Positions 1 through 8,524 of a DNA stretch of 64,000 nucleotides are shown one piece after another. The notes under the pieces were generated by a model that ran no database searches, was not told the origin of the DNA, and saw only the letters and a list, made by a program, of their open reading frames with translations. The stretch covers positions 1 through 64,000 of the forward strand of contig CAZUYD010000001.1 of assembly GCA_964624825.1 (NCBI GenBank), given 5' to 3'. Source of the stretch: Enorma sp964624825 (GTDB lineage: Bacteria > Actinomycetota > Coriobacteriia > Coriobacteriales > Coriobacteriaceae). The first letter of the stretch is position 1; each line of letters starts with the position of its first letter. Position numbers and translations under genes: made by a program.

Positions 1-1
1 G

Positions 2-1147
2 GTAACAAACGAGCTGCTCTCCGGGTCGGGGGTTATCGACGGCCTGCCGTGGAGAGACGCGAACGGCGACGGCATCCAGCAGTCCGAGGAGCTCGACGAC
101 ACCTTCGATGGCATGGCGGTGAGCCTGTGGCGCTGGAACGATGACGAGCGCGTCTACGAGCAGCTTCTCGGATCATCCGAGGACGGGACGACCACGGTCG
201 ATGCACCCCTCGCCGTGACGATACAGCATGGAACGGACGATGTGTCCGACACCTATGTCGTTTCCATCGACGGCGTGTATTACACCGTGACGGCAACTGC
301 CACATCAGAGGGCGGATACGAGTTCAGCGGGCTGCCTGCGGGAACCTACCGCGTGGAGTTCACAGCAGAAGACATTCCCATGGGCAGCTTCACGGGTAGC
401 GAACAGCACCAGGGGGATGACGACTCCGTCGATTCGGATGCCGACTACGTCTACGTGAATGCGGATGGGGACGAGTTTGGCTCGGGCGAGGAGTACGGCC
501 AGTGGCTCGACCGCGCCTACATCAACGGCATCGCCATCTCCGATGGCGAGGGCACCCTCGAGTCCCGCGACAACGACGCCGGCTTCGTGCCGCGCACCGG
601 CTCCATCACCATCGTCAAGACCGACGAGGACGGCGTTGGCCTCAACGCCGTCACCTTCAAGCTCGAGCTGCTTGTAAGCGATACGGATGAGAACGATCCC
701 GATGCGCAGTGGCAGACTATCGCGGAGGGCGACGAGACGGCCAACACCACGACGACGATCGACGGGGAAGATGGCAAGCTCGTCTACGATAACCTCGAAC
801 CCGGCATCTACCGCCTAACGGAGACGGGGACGACCAGCGGCAACTCGTTGCTCGTCGAGCCGGTCTACATCACCGTCCCCTACGACGACGGGGGCGATGA
901 CTCCGAGGTGTGGGACTCGGATCCCTCCTATATGCATGACGGCATCCGCTACATGCTCGATTTGGGCTACAGCATCGAAAACGGCTCCGTCTTTGCGCTT
1001 CCGAGCGCCGGCAGCAGCGCGTGGCCCTGGCACCTTGTTGCAGGCGTGGCGATCATCGTGGTTGCCGCTGGTGTTGCCCTCGTAGCATCCATGCGACGCC
1101 GTAAGCGCCGCATCCGGAGGCTGCGCCGCGAGATTAAATCATCATGA
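2..1147 (+). CDS. LPXTG-type accessory pilin/adhesin, 5' truncated
   Basis: The frame is open from the first bases, so the N-terminus and signal peptide lie outside the window; 381 residues are visible. The first ~95 residues resemble an SdrD-type B domain (WRDANGDG loop, then GLPAGTYRVEF). A Cna-B/SpaA-like domain follows (GSITIVKTDEDG, then YRLTETGTTSG, an E-box-like strand used for isopeptide bonds). The C-terminus is a sorting signal: LPSAG at about 333, a hydrophobic helix and a very basic tail. It is probably a sortase substrate attached to a pilus or the wall, since a major pilin and two sortases follow directly. LPSAG differs from the LPLTG of the major pilin, so a different sortase may process it. 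Tip or base position cannot be told from sequence. Confidence 0.85.
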   Translation, partial: VTNELLSGSGVIDGLPWRDANGDGIQQSEELDDTFDGMAVSLWRWNDDERVYEQLLGSSEDGTTTVDAPLAVTIQHGTDDVSDTYVVSIDGVYYTVTATATSEGGYEFSGLPAGTYRVEFTAEDIPMGSFTGSEQHQGDDDSVDSDADYVYVNADGDEFGSGEEYGQWLDRAYINGIAISDGEGTLESRDNDAGFVPRTGSITIVKTDEDGVGLNAVTFKLELLVSDTDENDPDAQWQTIAEGDETANTTTTIDGEDGKLVYDNLEPGIYRLTETGTTSGNSLLVEPVYITVPYDDGGDDSEVWDSDPSYMHDGIRYMLDLGYSIENGSVFALPSAGSSAWPWHLVAGVAIIVVAAGVALVASMRRRKRRIRRLRREIKSS

Positions 1148-1233
1148 TCAGGCGTTTGGAGAGCCGTCCCCGTGACGGACCAGAGGGGGACATGTTGGTT
1201 AGTTCAGGTAGGACCAATGAGAAAGGAACGTAC

Positions 1234-3162
1234 ATGAACGAAAGAGCCATTCAAGGTAAGTTTGGCAGGACGGGACCTATCGGGCGCGTTGCCCTGTTCG
1301 TGGCGCTTGCATGCGCACTCATGGCTTCGGTGCTGGCGGCACCGATAACCGCGATGGCAGATACCGTGTTCGATCCCGATGGGGATGAGACCGGCTCGCT
1401 GACGCTCTACAAGTATGACCTGGGGGAGGACGGAACCTTCGTCGAGGATGCCGTCACGCAAGACCAGATTAAGGGCGCCCTCACCCAGATCCAGCAAGAT
1501 TATACTCCCATTCAGGGCGTGGTCTTTTCCTACCTGCGGGTGGGAGGTGTGACCCAGTACATCGATGAAGACGACGGACAGGTCACCATCGGCTATTCGG
1601 TCAGCAACACCTACTGGAACGACCTCGGTCTCACTCAGGATATGGCTGACTACGAGGACGGCGGCACCTACTACTTCTCCATCAAGACGCTCAGTGATGC
1701 GCTCGCGAACCTGACCCAATATGAACTCGAGACGTTCATGAGCGATAACAGCGCCACTCCCATGGATGCCACCGACGCGAACGGCGAGACGACGGCCTCA
1801 AATCTCCAGTTGGGCCTCTACCTGGTGGTCGAGACGTCTTACCCCTCGAGCACCTACATGACCACCGAGCCCTTCTTCGTCTCCATCCCCATGACCGACA
1901 AGACCGACGACGGTGAGTGGACCTGGACCACAGAGGTGGTCGCCATCCCCAAGAACCGCACCGAGTCCTTCGGAATTTCGAAGAGCGTTGTGGAAAACGG
2001 GCATGAGACCAATGCGATCGATGCGGAGATCGGCCAGAGTAGCACCTTCGTCCTCCGTGCCGACGTTCCCTCCGCCATCTACAACATGAATACCTACACC
2101 ATCACTGACACGCTCGATGACGGACTCACCCTCTCCGGGACCCCGACCGTCTATGGCCTCACGATGAGCGGCGGCCGCACGCAGCTGACCGAGGGGGCTG
2201 AGTACCGCTTTAGCGCGAACGGCCAGGTGCTGACCTTCACCTTCGACGGTACCCAGATGGGGACAGATGGCACGACCGACTACGCCATGGTCGAGATTCG
2301 CTACGATGCCTATCTTAATGCCGACGCGGTGATCGGCGGCGAGGGTAACGTCAACGATGCGTACCTCACGTATTCGAGGTTCACCAACCAGACCGGCCAG
2401 GCCGACGTCACCGAGGACACCGCTCACGTGAGCGCCACCGTCTATACCTACGGCATCGACCTGCTGAAGTATGCCGAGGGCGATATCGACGATACGCTGG
2501 ATGGCGTCACGTTCGAGCTCTACCGCGATGAGGCCCTGACCGAAAAGATCGATGTCGCCCAGAGCGACGACGAGACCTATTACTACATCGCCGGTTCCAC
2601 GGATGGTAGCCCGGTAACATCGATGCAGACGAGCGATGGCGGCAAGCTCGTGATTCGCGGCCTCGAGGCGGGAACCTACTACCTCAAGGAGACGGGCACG
2701 CTCGATGGGTACAGCCTGCTGGTGCGTCCCATCGAGATCACCATCACCTCGAACGAGGCCACCTTCGATCAGAGCGATGCTGGAAGCTACGTCCAGACCT
2801 CGACGAGCGGGAGCTATTACCTTACCGCCGCAGGGGAGCGCTGGCAGTTCGAATTGCCGAGCGGCACTGACGAGGGCGCGTATGTGAACTTCGGCGCGCA
2901 TGCGGTTTACGGCAGCGCCGACGCCGACGCGGCCGCGCTCACTACCTATGCTCCTCAGGAGTACACGGCGAGCTGCGCAGACTTCACCCTTGACACGGAA
3001 TCCGGCATGATCACCCTCTACGTCGAGAACTCTGAGGACTTCAATCTGCCGCTCACCGGCGGCAAGGCCCTGCCGTGGCTTCTCGTAGGCGGTGCCATCG
3101 TGGTGGTGGCGACCATCTCCATGAAGGCTGCAGCGCGCAAGAAGGACGATGTGGGTGCGTAG
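1234..3162 (+). CDS. Major pilin (isopeptide-forming, LPLTG-anchored)
   Basis: A 642-residue secreted protein. I chose ATG 1234 because GAAAGGA precedes it and a signal peptide follows (basic start, hydrophobic core, AMA-D cleavage region near 43). An in-frame ATG at 1144 overlaps the previous gene but would add 30 residues before the signal. The middle has a fimbrial isopeptide D2-type domain (TITDTLDDGLTLSG) and a later SpaA/Cna-B domain ending in an E-box (YYLKETGTLDGY). The C-terminus has LPLTG at 605-609, a membrane helix and a lysine-rich tail. The layout matches shaft pilins of Gram-positive bacteria that sortase C polymerises. The usual pilin lysine motif seems to be the IPKN stretch near residue 233; this is an inference. 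A strong hairpin separates it from the sortase genes. Confidence 0.9.
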   Translation: MNERAIQGKFGRTGPIGRVALFVALACALMASVLAAPITAMADTVFDPDGDETGSLTLYKYDLGEDGTFVEDAVTQDQIKGALTQIQQDYTPIQGVVFSYLRVGGVTQYIDEDDGQVTIGYSVSNTYWNDLGLTQDMADYEDGGTYYFSIKTLSDALANLTQYELETFMSDNSATPMDATDANGETTASNLQLGLYLVVETSYPSSTYMTTEPFFVSIPMTDKTDDGEWTWTTEVVAIPKNRTESFGISKSVVENGHETNAIDAEIGQSSTFVLRADVPSAIYNMNTYTITDTLDDGLTLSGTPTVYGLTMSGGRTQLTEGAEYRFSANGQVLTFTFDGTQMGTDGTTDYAMVEIRYDAYLNADAVIGGEGNVNDAYLTYSRFTNQTGQADVTEDTAHVSATVYTYGIDLLKYAEGDIDDTLDGVTFELYRDEALTEKIDVAQSDDETYYYIAGSTDGSPVTSMQTSDGGKLVIRGLEAGTYYLKETGTLDGYSLLVRPIEITITSNEATFDQSDAGSYVQTSTSGSYYLTAAGERWQFELPSGTDEGAYVNFGAHAVYGSADADAAALTTYAPQEYTASCADFTLDTESGMITLYVENSEDFNLPLTGGKALPWLLVGGAIVVVATISMKAAARKKDDVGA

Positions 3163-3222
3163 CGCATATGACGTGCTTGGGTGGATGCATTTCCACTCAG
3201 TCTGACGCACGTCCCGATTGAG

Positions 3223-3249
3223 GCGGGCGCGCCTTTATGGCGCGCCCGC
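3223..3249 (+). terminator. GC-rich hairpin between pilin and sortase genes
   Basis: Eleven-base perfect arms (GCGGGCGCGCC and GGCGCGCCCGC) enclose a five-base TTTAT loop. No T-run follows, so it is either an inefficient terminator or an mRNA-stabilising and processing structure. Its position suggests it lowers sortase expression relative to the pilin. Confidence 0.65.
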
Positions 3250-3306
3250 TCGCCTGGGGCGGCAGGTAAGAGATAGGCGAGCGCAGGGCAGGAGGTGAGC
3301 TATCGG

Positions 3307-4182
3307 ATGAAACGTAGGACATTGGTTGTCCTCTGGGCGCTCGCGCTTGTCGCGGGCATCTCGATCATGCTCTACCCGGTTGTCAGCTCGCTTGTCAACG
3401 CCCAGTACGCCTCGCGGGTCATCGATGCATACGACGAGGTTTCGGCCTCCCTCGACGACGCGGACATCTCATCTATGCGCGAGGCGGCGGAGCGCTACAA
3501 CGAGCAGCTTCGCTCAAACACGGCGGTCATGACCGACCCCTTCGACGAAGATGCCGTGCGATTTGCCGCCGAGGGGTATGACGAGGTTCTCAACGTCGAT
3601 GGGGAGGGCATGATGGCCTACATCGACATCCCTTCCATCAACGTTCACCTCCCCATCTATCACGGAACGAGCGCTGCGGTTCTTAAGAGCGCGGTCGGCC
3701 ACCTCGAGGGAACGTCGATGCCCATTGGAGGAGAGAGCACCCACAGCGTGCTTTCAGCGCACTCGGGTCTTTCTTCCGCACGGCTCTTCACCGACCTCGA
3801 CGAGCTCGAGGTGGGCGATACGTTCTCCATCACCGTGCTCGGCGAGGTGCTCACCTACGAGGTCTACGACATCGAGGTTGTGGAGCCCGATGACACCTCA
3901 TCACTCTCCGTTCAGGAGGGCGAGGATCTTTGCACGCTCGTGACGTGCACGCCGCTCGGCGTCAACACGCATCGCCTGCTCATACATGGAACGCGCATCC
4001 CCACGCCGGACGAATCGGAAGATATGGGGCTCCAGGCGCCGGCGTTCTCGTGGTTGCATCTGGCCGTGGGCGGTGTCGTGGCGGTGGTCGCGTTCGTCGT
4101 GTTGGCGCGCCTGGTCAGAAGATCCAAGCGCCGCCGCCGGCGAGTCCGGGAGCTTTGGGAGGAGGTGCGCGGACGCCCATGA
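3307..4182 (+). CDS. Class C (pilus-assembly) sortase 1
   Basis: A 291-residue membrane-anchored transpeptidase that would join pilin subunits through their LPXTG threonine. AGGAGG at 3290-3295 is well spaced for ATG 3307; the in-frame GTG at 3295 overlaps that ribosome site and is unlikely. An N-terminal helix (about 7-25) is followed by a DPF lid motif (77-79) of class C sortases. The catalytic His152 is in the SAHSGLSSA stretch, Cys214 in TLVTC and Arg223 in NTHR. A second membrane helix (about 238-263) and a basic tail follow. The residue after the catalytic histidine region is Ser where class C enzymes often have Arg (AHRG). It overlaps the next sortase by four bases (ATGA). Confidence 0.92.
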   Translation: MKRRTLVVLWALALVAGISIMLYPVVSSLVNAQYASRVIDAYDEVSASLDDADISSMREAAERYNEQLRSNTAVMTDPFDEDAVRFAAEGYDEVLNVDGEGMMAYIDIPSINVHLPIYHGTSAAVLKSAVGHLEGTSMPIGGESTHSVLSAHSGLSSARLFTDLDELEVGDTFSITVLGEVLTYEVYDIEVVEPDDTSSLSVQEGEDLCTLVTCTPLGVNTHRLLIHGTRIPTPDESEDMGLQAPAFSWLHLAVGGVVAVVAFVVLARLVRRSKRRRRRVRELWEEVRGRP

Positions 4183-4967
4183 GGGTGCGGTGTTTTAGAA
4201 ACGCAGCGAGCGCAAGATCCTCCCGCGCCGATGCCGAGGTGCCTAAGCGGAAGCTGAGCCTCCCGCGCCGCATCGCGCTCGCGGTTTCTGCCGTCATGCT
4301 CCTGGTAGGCGTTGGGGTCATCATGTACCCCGCGGTTCACCAGTGGCTCTACGACCGGCAGGTCGACGGTCTCGTTGATGAGTTCGACGTGCTCAGCGAA
4401 GAGCTTCGCGACAACGATGGAAGCGATGGCCTCGACCTCTCTGAGCTGCGTGCGGCGATGGAGGCATACAACCGCGACCTCTACGAGAACGGGCAAGAGG
4501 GCTTCCGCGACGCTTGGAGCTACCAGGTTCCGAGCTTCGACCTCACCGAATGGGGACTGCCCGACAACATGGTCGCCTACTTGCGCATTCCGGCGATGGG
4601 CGTGACGCTCCCCGTATACCTGGGCGCGAACACGGAGAACATGGCCATCGGTGCGGCGCACCTCTCGCAGACGAGCCTGCCCATCGGCGGCGAGAACGTA
4701 AACACCGTCATCGCCGCACATCGGGGGGTGTGGAGCGGTCTGGCGATGTTTCGCGACATCGAGCTGCTCTCGCTGGGCGATGAGGTCTACATCACGAACT
4801 TCTGGGAGACGCTTACCTACCGCGTGGTGGAAACGAAGGTGATCTTGCCGACCGACACCGATGAGGTGCTCATCCAGGAGGGGCGCGACATGGTGACGCT
4901 CATCACCTGCCACCCGTATGGCAACAACACGCATCGTTACGCGGTGTACTGCGAGCGAGTTGGGTGA
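4179..4967 (+). CDS. Class C sortase 2
   Basis: A 262-residue sortase whose ATG overlaps the stop of sortase 1 (ATGA) and follows a GGAGG site, so the two are probably translationally coupled. It has an N-terminal membrane helix (about 31-50), His181 (AAHRG), Cys244 (TLITC) and Arg253 (NTHR). The lid region reads DAW at 111-113 instead of DPF/DPW. Unlike sortase 1 it ends ten residues after the arginine and has no C-terminal membrane helix. The pair may divide the work between shaft polymerisation and incorporation of the accessory pilin or wall anchoring; sequence alone cannot assign which does what. Confidence 0.9.
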   Translation: MRVRCFRNAASARSSRADAEVPKRKLSLPRRIALAVSAVMLLVGVGVIMYPAVHQWLYDRQVDGLVDEFDVLSEELRDNDGSDGLDLSELRAAMEAYNRDLYENGQEGFRDAWSYQVPSFDLTEWGLPDNMVAYLRIPAMGVTLPVYLGANTENMAIGAAHLSQTSLPIGGENVNTVIAAHRGVWSGLAMFRDIELLSLGDEVYITNFWETLTYRVVETKVILPTDTDEVLIQEGRDMVTLITCHPYGNNTHRYAVYCERVG

Positions 4968-5018
4968 GGGCGCACCCCATGATATCCAGCTTGTAGGATA
5001 CGAAAGGAGATGGAGACG

Positions 5019-6737
5019 ATGATAGGGAAGAAGGCGACGGCGCGGATTGTCACGCTTGCGCTCTGCGGTGCGCTCGCGGTGTCCGGTATCGCCGTGCTGG
5101 TGGTTCCCGCTGTGGCATTGGGTGAGTGCAGCTGCTCGATCGAGGTGCACGGGAGTAACTGCCCGCTCTCGCGATGCACCTGTGACGGCGCAATCACGGG
5201 CGCGCACGCGGAGGGCTGCCCGCTTGCCGAAGTGAATGCCGACCTGACGGTGTGTGTCTGCGAGCCCACGACCCATGCCGAGGGCTGCCCGCGCTATCTG
5301 GGCGAGGGCGCGCTGCTTGCGGGCACGGATAGTGCCGGCAACAACGCTGCCGCCGATGACAGCACGTCGCCCGATGCCGAGACATCGGGCGATGCGACGG
5401 TCGATCAAGACGGTGACGCGACCGGTGGGTCGTCTGGCGAGGGAGGCGCCGCTGACGACGTCACCGAGGAGCCCGTCGAGGATGACGCCGTTGACGATGG
5501 CGATGAGAGCGATGGTGCCGCATCGGGTGACGCGGCGGACGGCTCGGACGATGATGCGGCGAGCGATGATGCTGCAACGGGAGACAGCGCTTCGTCTGAC
5601 TCATCGAGCTCCGACACCATCGACTCTTCCGATTCCGCGTCTTCTGTGGATGGATCATCGCAGGACGGCGAAGCTGAGGATGATGAACCCGTCATGGAAC
5701 CGCTCGAGACAGAGGTTCCCGATGACCTCGACGCGGTCGAAAAGGATTGGGAGTACCCTTCCGGCTGGTCCGGTTATGGCGAGGGTCAGATGGAGGGCAA
5801 CCTGCTCGCGGCGGTTGCCTCATTCACGCTTGAAGAAGAGCTCGAGGCGCACGTCGAGGAGATCCGGGGCGTCCTCACCAATGCCGATAACGTGCGTCTT
5901 GTCGATGATGGCGGCGGTTTCGGCGACGTGCTCGCCGTTTATGCAGTGCTGACCGACCAGACCGACCGCTACCCCTATGGCGTCAGCCTGGACGAGGATG
6001 AAGACGTCGAGCTTCTGAGCAGCGTGTACTGGAGCATGACCCAGGTGACGGGCGTTTCCAACGCGAGTGGCGCAGCCGTCTCGGTGCGACGTCTCACCGC
6101 GGAAGAGGGGGCCGATCTCTACGAGATGGACGAGGCAGACGCACAGGCCGTCCTCGACCTTGCGGAGCAAAACGACGTGGTCGAGAATATCGTGGACGAG
6201 AGCATCTTCGCCAGCCTCGACGAGGAGGAGCTCGACGAGGTGCTGTCTTTGGTACCGGATGACATCGCGGCCGATCGCCGTTCGGTTCTGCTTGCCGCCG
6301 TGTCGCTTGTCGGCAAGGTCGATTACTTCTGGGGCGGCAAGTCGCTCGCCTACGGCTGGGACGACCGTTGGGGCGAGATGCGCGTCGTGTCGAGCACGGG
6401 GCACTCGAGCTACGGTACGGCGTTGCCGCTCGGCCTCGACTGCTCCGGCTTCGTAAGCTGGGCGTTCGTGAACGCGTACGGAACCGATGGCACGATCGGC
6501 GACGGTGCGACCAATCAGCTCTACCACTGCGACGCCGTTAGCTGGGAAGATGCCGAACCCGGCGATCTTGTGTTCTACTACGATCCCTCAACGGGTTCGG
6601 CCAACCACGTGGGCATCGTGGTGACCGCGGACGATTCGGGCCCAGAAACGGTCGTGCACTGCACGACCGGCGGCGTGAAGCTCAGCGATGCGAGCGGCTT
6701 CTCGTACGTGGGCAGGCCGGCGGTCTACTCGTCGTAA
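5019..6737 (+). CDS. Secreted NlpC/P60 protein with Cys-His repeats
   Basis: A 572-residue secreted protein. ATG 5019 suits the AAAGGAG at 5003-5009; the in-frame ATG at 5010 abuts that site. After a signal peptide (to about 34) come three repeats of the form CxC...Hx3CP (Cys37/39-His44-Cys48, Cys53/55-His63-Cys67, Cys79/81-His86-Cys90). A long acidic Ser/Asp/Ala-rich linker (about 95-235) and an uncharacterised middle region follow. The C-terminal third is an NlpC/P60 fold: DCSGFVSWAF with catalytic Cys475, PGDLVFYY and NHVGIV with His530. NlpC/P60 domains usually cut peptidoglycan stem peptides. It ends the pilus gene run, so it may open the wall for the pilus or be a separate cell-surface enzyme. 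The Cys-His repeats could bind metal or form disulfides. Confidence 0.85.
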   Translation: MIGKKATARIVTLALCGALAVSGIAVLVVPAVALGECSCSIEVHGSNCPLSRCTCDGAITGAHAEGCPLAEVNADLTVCVCEPTTHAEGCPRYLGEGALLAGTDSAGNNAAADDSTSPDAETSGDATVDQDGDATGGSSGEGGAADDVTEEPVEDDAVDDGDESDGAASGDAADGSDDDAASDDAATGDSASSDSSSSDTIDSSDSASSVDGSSQDGEAEDDEPVMEPLETEVPDDLDAVEKDWEYPSGWSGYGEGQMEGNLLAAVASFTLEEELEAHVEEIRGVLTNADNVRLVDDGGGFGDVLAVYAVLTDQTDRYPYGVSLDEDEDVELLSSVYWSMTQVTGVSNASGAAVSVRRLTAEEGADLYEMDEADAQAVLDLAEQNDVVENIVDESIFASLDEEELDEVLSLVPDDIAADRRSVLLAAVSLVGKVDYFWGGKSLAYGWDDRWGEMRVVSSTGHSSYGTALPLGLDCSGFVSWAFVNAYGTDGTIGDGATNQLYHCDAVSWEDAEPGDLVFYYDPSTGSANHVGIVVTADDSGPETVVHCTTGGVKLSDASGFSYVGRPAVYSS

Positions 6738-6744
6738 GCGGCAG

Positions 6745-6778
6745 AGCGACCCTCCCGCGCGCAGGCGGAAGGGTCGCT
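6745..6778 (+). terminator. Hairpin terminator after the pilus locus
   Basis: Arms AGCGACCCT and AGGGTCGCT with a GC-rich 16-base middle that can pair partly. It starts eight bases after the NlpC/P60 stop codon. No clear T-run follows, so its strength is uncertain. Confidence 0.6.
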
Positions 6779-7338
6779 GCGTGGCGCATCCGTACCGTCT
6801 CGTCCGAGTTCAAGGGCGCGACGTGCATAGGTAGGAGGGAAGCCGTGCGGTGCATCCCTGCATACGGGGCGGGCAGGACACGGCACCGTTTTCCAGGGCG
6901 CGTATCGGCGTGTGCTCCCGTACACAAGCCGTGCGTATATAGGTACATGCGGGTGGTCGCGGATTTACGGCTGCGGCTGCCCGCATGGTTGTCTAAGACG
7001 CCTGTTCAGGATTTCAAGAGAGATTGCAGGTCAATGCCGCGTCGTCTAAGCTTCCGCGAACCGGTATACGGATAGCAGGCGTCTTCATGTGCTCGTCTAT
7101 CGAGAGATTTCTTGAATTGCGCGCCGCAGCGCCCCCTACTATCCTCGATTCATAAGAACGCGAGCGCGCCGGAGGCATCAAAACGCATGCGCTGTACTCG
7201 AGGAATTCCTCATGCAGTTCACAGTCAATCGCACGGTTTCTCACAATCCAGACTGGCACCAGGTTCGAGGCAAGGGTTCTTGAGCAATATCTTGGATTTA
7301 TGGCACAGGCGCACGTCTATATTCTCGATAGGTCGTGC
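6779..7338. other. Long intergenic region upstream of recA
   Basis: About 560 bases without a convincing gene. The short open frames here lack ribosome sites and family features. The first half is GC-rich and the last 200 bases are more AT-rich. I see no tRNA, attachment site or insertion-sequence end. It may hold a long recA leader, an unrecognised small RNA or remnants of a gene; the sequence does not decide. Confidence 0.5.
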
Positions 7339-7367
7339 TTGACCACGAACAGCTGTTCGTTTAGTAT
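7339..7367 (+). promoter_or_regulatory. recA promoter with embedded LexA (SOS) box
   Basis: TTGACC (7339-7344) and TAGTAT (7362-7367) are 17 bases apart. The spacer is filled by a perfect 16-base palindrome, 7345-7360, of the actinobacterial/Gram-positive SOS form CGAAC-N4-GTTCG. LexA bound here would cover the promoter core, so recA should be repressed until DNA damage. The operator type matches those beside lexA in this window. Confidence 0.9.
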
Positions 7368-7396
7368 CGAGCGTACAACCACTGAGGAGGATTTCC

Positions 7397-8497
7397 ATGG
7401 CGAAGAATAGCGGCTCCGTGCGCACCGTCCATGAGCGCACCTATGGTGAAGAGCGCGACAAGATGATCGCGGCCACCCAGGCTGATATCGAGAAGAAGTT
7501 CGGCAAGGGCTCGATCATGAAGTTCGGCGATGGTAGCCCCGAGCTTGAGGTCGAGGCGATTCCAACCGGTGCGCTCTCTCTCGATGCCGCGTTGGGTATC
7601 GGCGGCGTGCCACGCGGTCGAATTATCGAAATTTACGGTCCCGAATCTTCGGGCAAAACCACGCTTTCCCTTGAAATCCTCGCGGAAGCCCAGGCGGCTG
7701 GTGGCGTTGTCGCCTTCATTGATGCGGAGCATGCGCTCGACCCGACATATGCAGCGCGGATAGGGGTCGATATCGACGAGGTGCTCATCTCACAGCCCGA
7801 TACGGGTGAGCAGGCGCTTGAGATCTGCGATATGCTCGTTCGATCTGGCGCCATCGATGCGATCGTGATCGACTCTGTCGCCGCCTTGGTTCCCCGTGCG
7901 GAGATCGAGGGCGAGATCGGCGATTCTTCCGTCGGTTTGCAAGCACGCCTGATGAGCCAGGCGCTGCGCAAGCTCGCGGGTTCGCTCGCGAAGTCGAAGA
8001 CGACCTGCATCTTCATCAATCAGCTTCGAGAAAAGATCGGCGTCATGTTTGGTAATCCCGAAACGACGACCGGTGGCCGCGCGCTTAAGTTCTTCTCGTC
8101 TGTTCGCATCGATATCCGACGCATCGAAAGCATCAAAAACGGTACCGAGATCGTTGGCAATCGCGTTCGCTGCAAAGTTGTCAAGAATAAGGTTGCCGCC
8201 CCGTTTAAGACGGCCGAATTCGACATCATGTACGGCACGGGCATCTCTAAAGAGGGAACGGTGCTCGATATGGGCGTCGAATACGATATCGTGAACAAGT
8301 CGGGCGCGTGGTATACTTATGAGTCTGAACGTCTCGGGCAGGGGCGTGAGGCGGCGAAGGAGTTTTTGCGCATTCATCCCGAGCTTTGCGATGAGATCGA
8401 GCATCGCGTCCGCGTTGCATGCGGCCTCGAATTCTCAGATGAGACAACCGGAGACGCAGTGCTTCCAGAAGATGCGTTGAACGATTCGGCTAAGTAG
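7397..8497 (+). CDS. recA: Recombinase RecA
   Basis: A 366-residue RecA that forms filaments on single-stranded DNA, drives strand exchange and triggers LexA self-cleavage. GGAGG at 7386-7390 sets the ATG. Walker A is GPESSGKTT (81-89); the MAW-like region, the L2 loop and the conserved NQLREKIGVMFGNPETTTGG stretch are intact. The C-terminal tail is acidic, as is usual. Length and motifs match the family with nothing missing. It is the first gene after a promoter with a perfect SOS box, and recX follows 27 bases downstream. Confidence 0.99.
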   Translation: MAKNSGSVRTVHERTYGEERDKMIAATQADIEKKFGKGSIMKFGDGSPELEVEAIPTGALSLDAALGIGGVPRGRIIEIYGPESSGKTTLSLEILAEAQAAGGVVAFIDAEHALDPTYAARIGVDIDEVLISQPDTGEQALEICDMLVRSGAIDAIVIDSVAALVPRAEIEGEIGDSSVGLQARLMSQALRKLAGSLAKSKTTCIFINQLREKIGVMFGNPETTTGGRALKFFSSVRIDIRRIESIKNGTEIVGNRVRCKVVKNKVAAPFKTAEFDIMYGTGISKEGTVLDMGVEYDIVNKSGAWYTYESERLGQGREAAKEFLRIHPELCDEIEHRVRVACGLEFSDETTGDAVLPEDALNDSAK

Positions 8498-8524
8498 CCG
8501 CCGAACTGAGCGTATTGGATACTC

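Noticed and set aside
1798..3210. A long open frame on the minus strand opposite the major pilin
   Set aside because: Composition is that of an antisense frame of a GC-rich gene, and the plus-strand pilin with signal peptide and LPLTG explains the region.
3912..5408. A 498-codon minus-strand frame opposite the sortases
   Set aside because: The plus strand codes for two recognisable sortases; the antisense frame shows no family feature.
6845..7259. Short frames on both strands upstream of recA
   Set aside because: No ribosome sites, no hydrophobic or conserved pattern, and they overlap each other.
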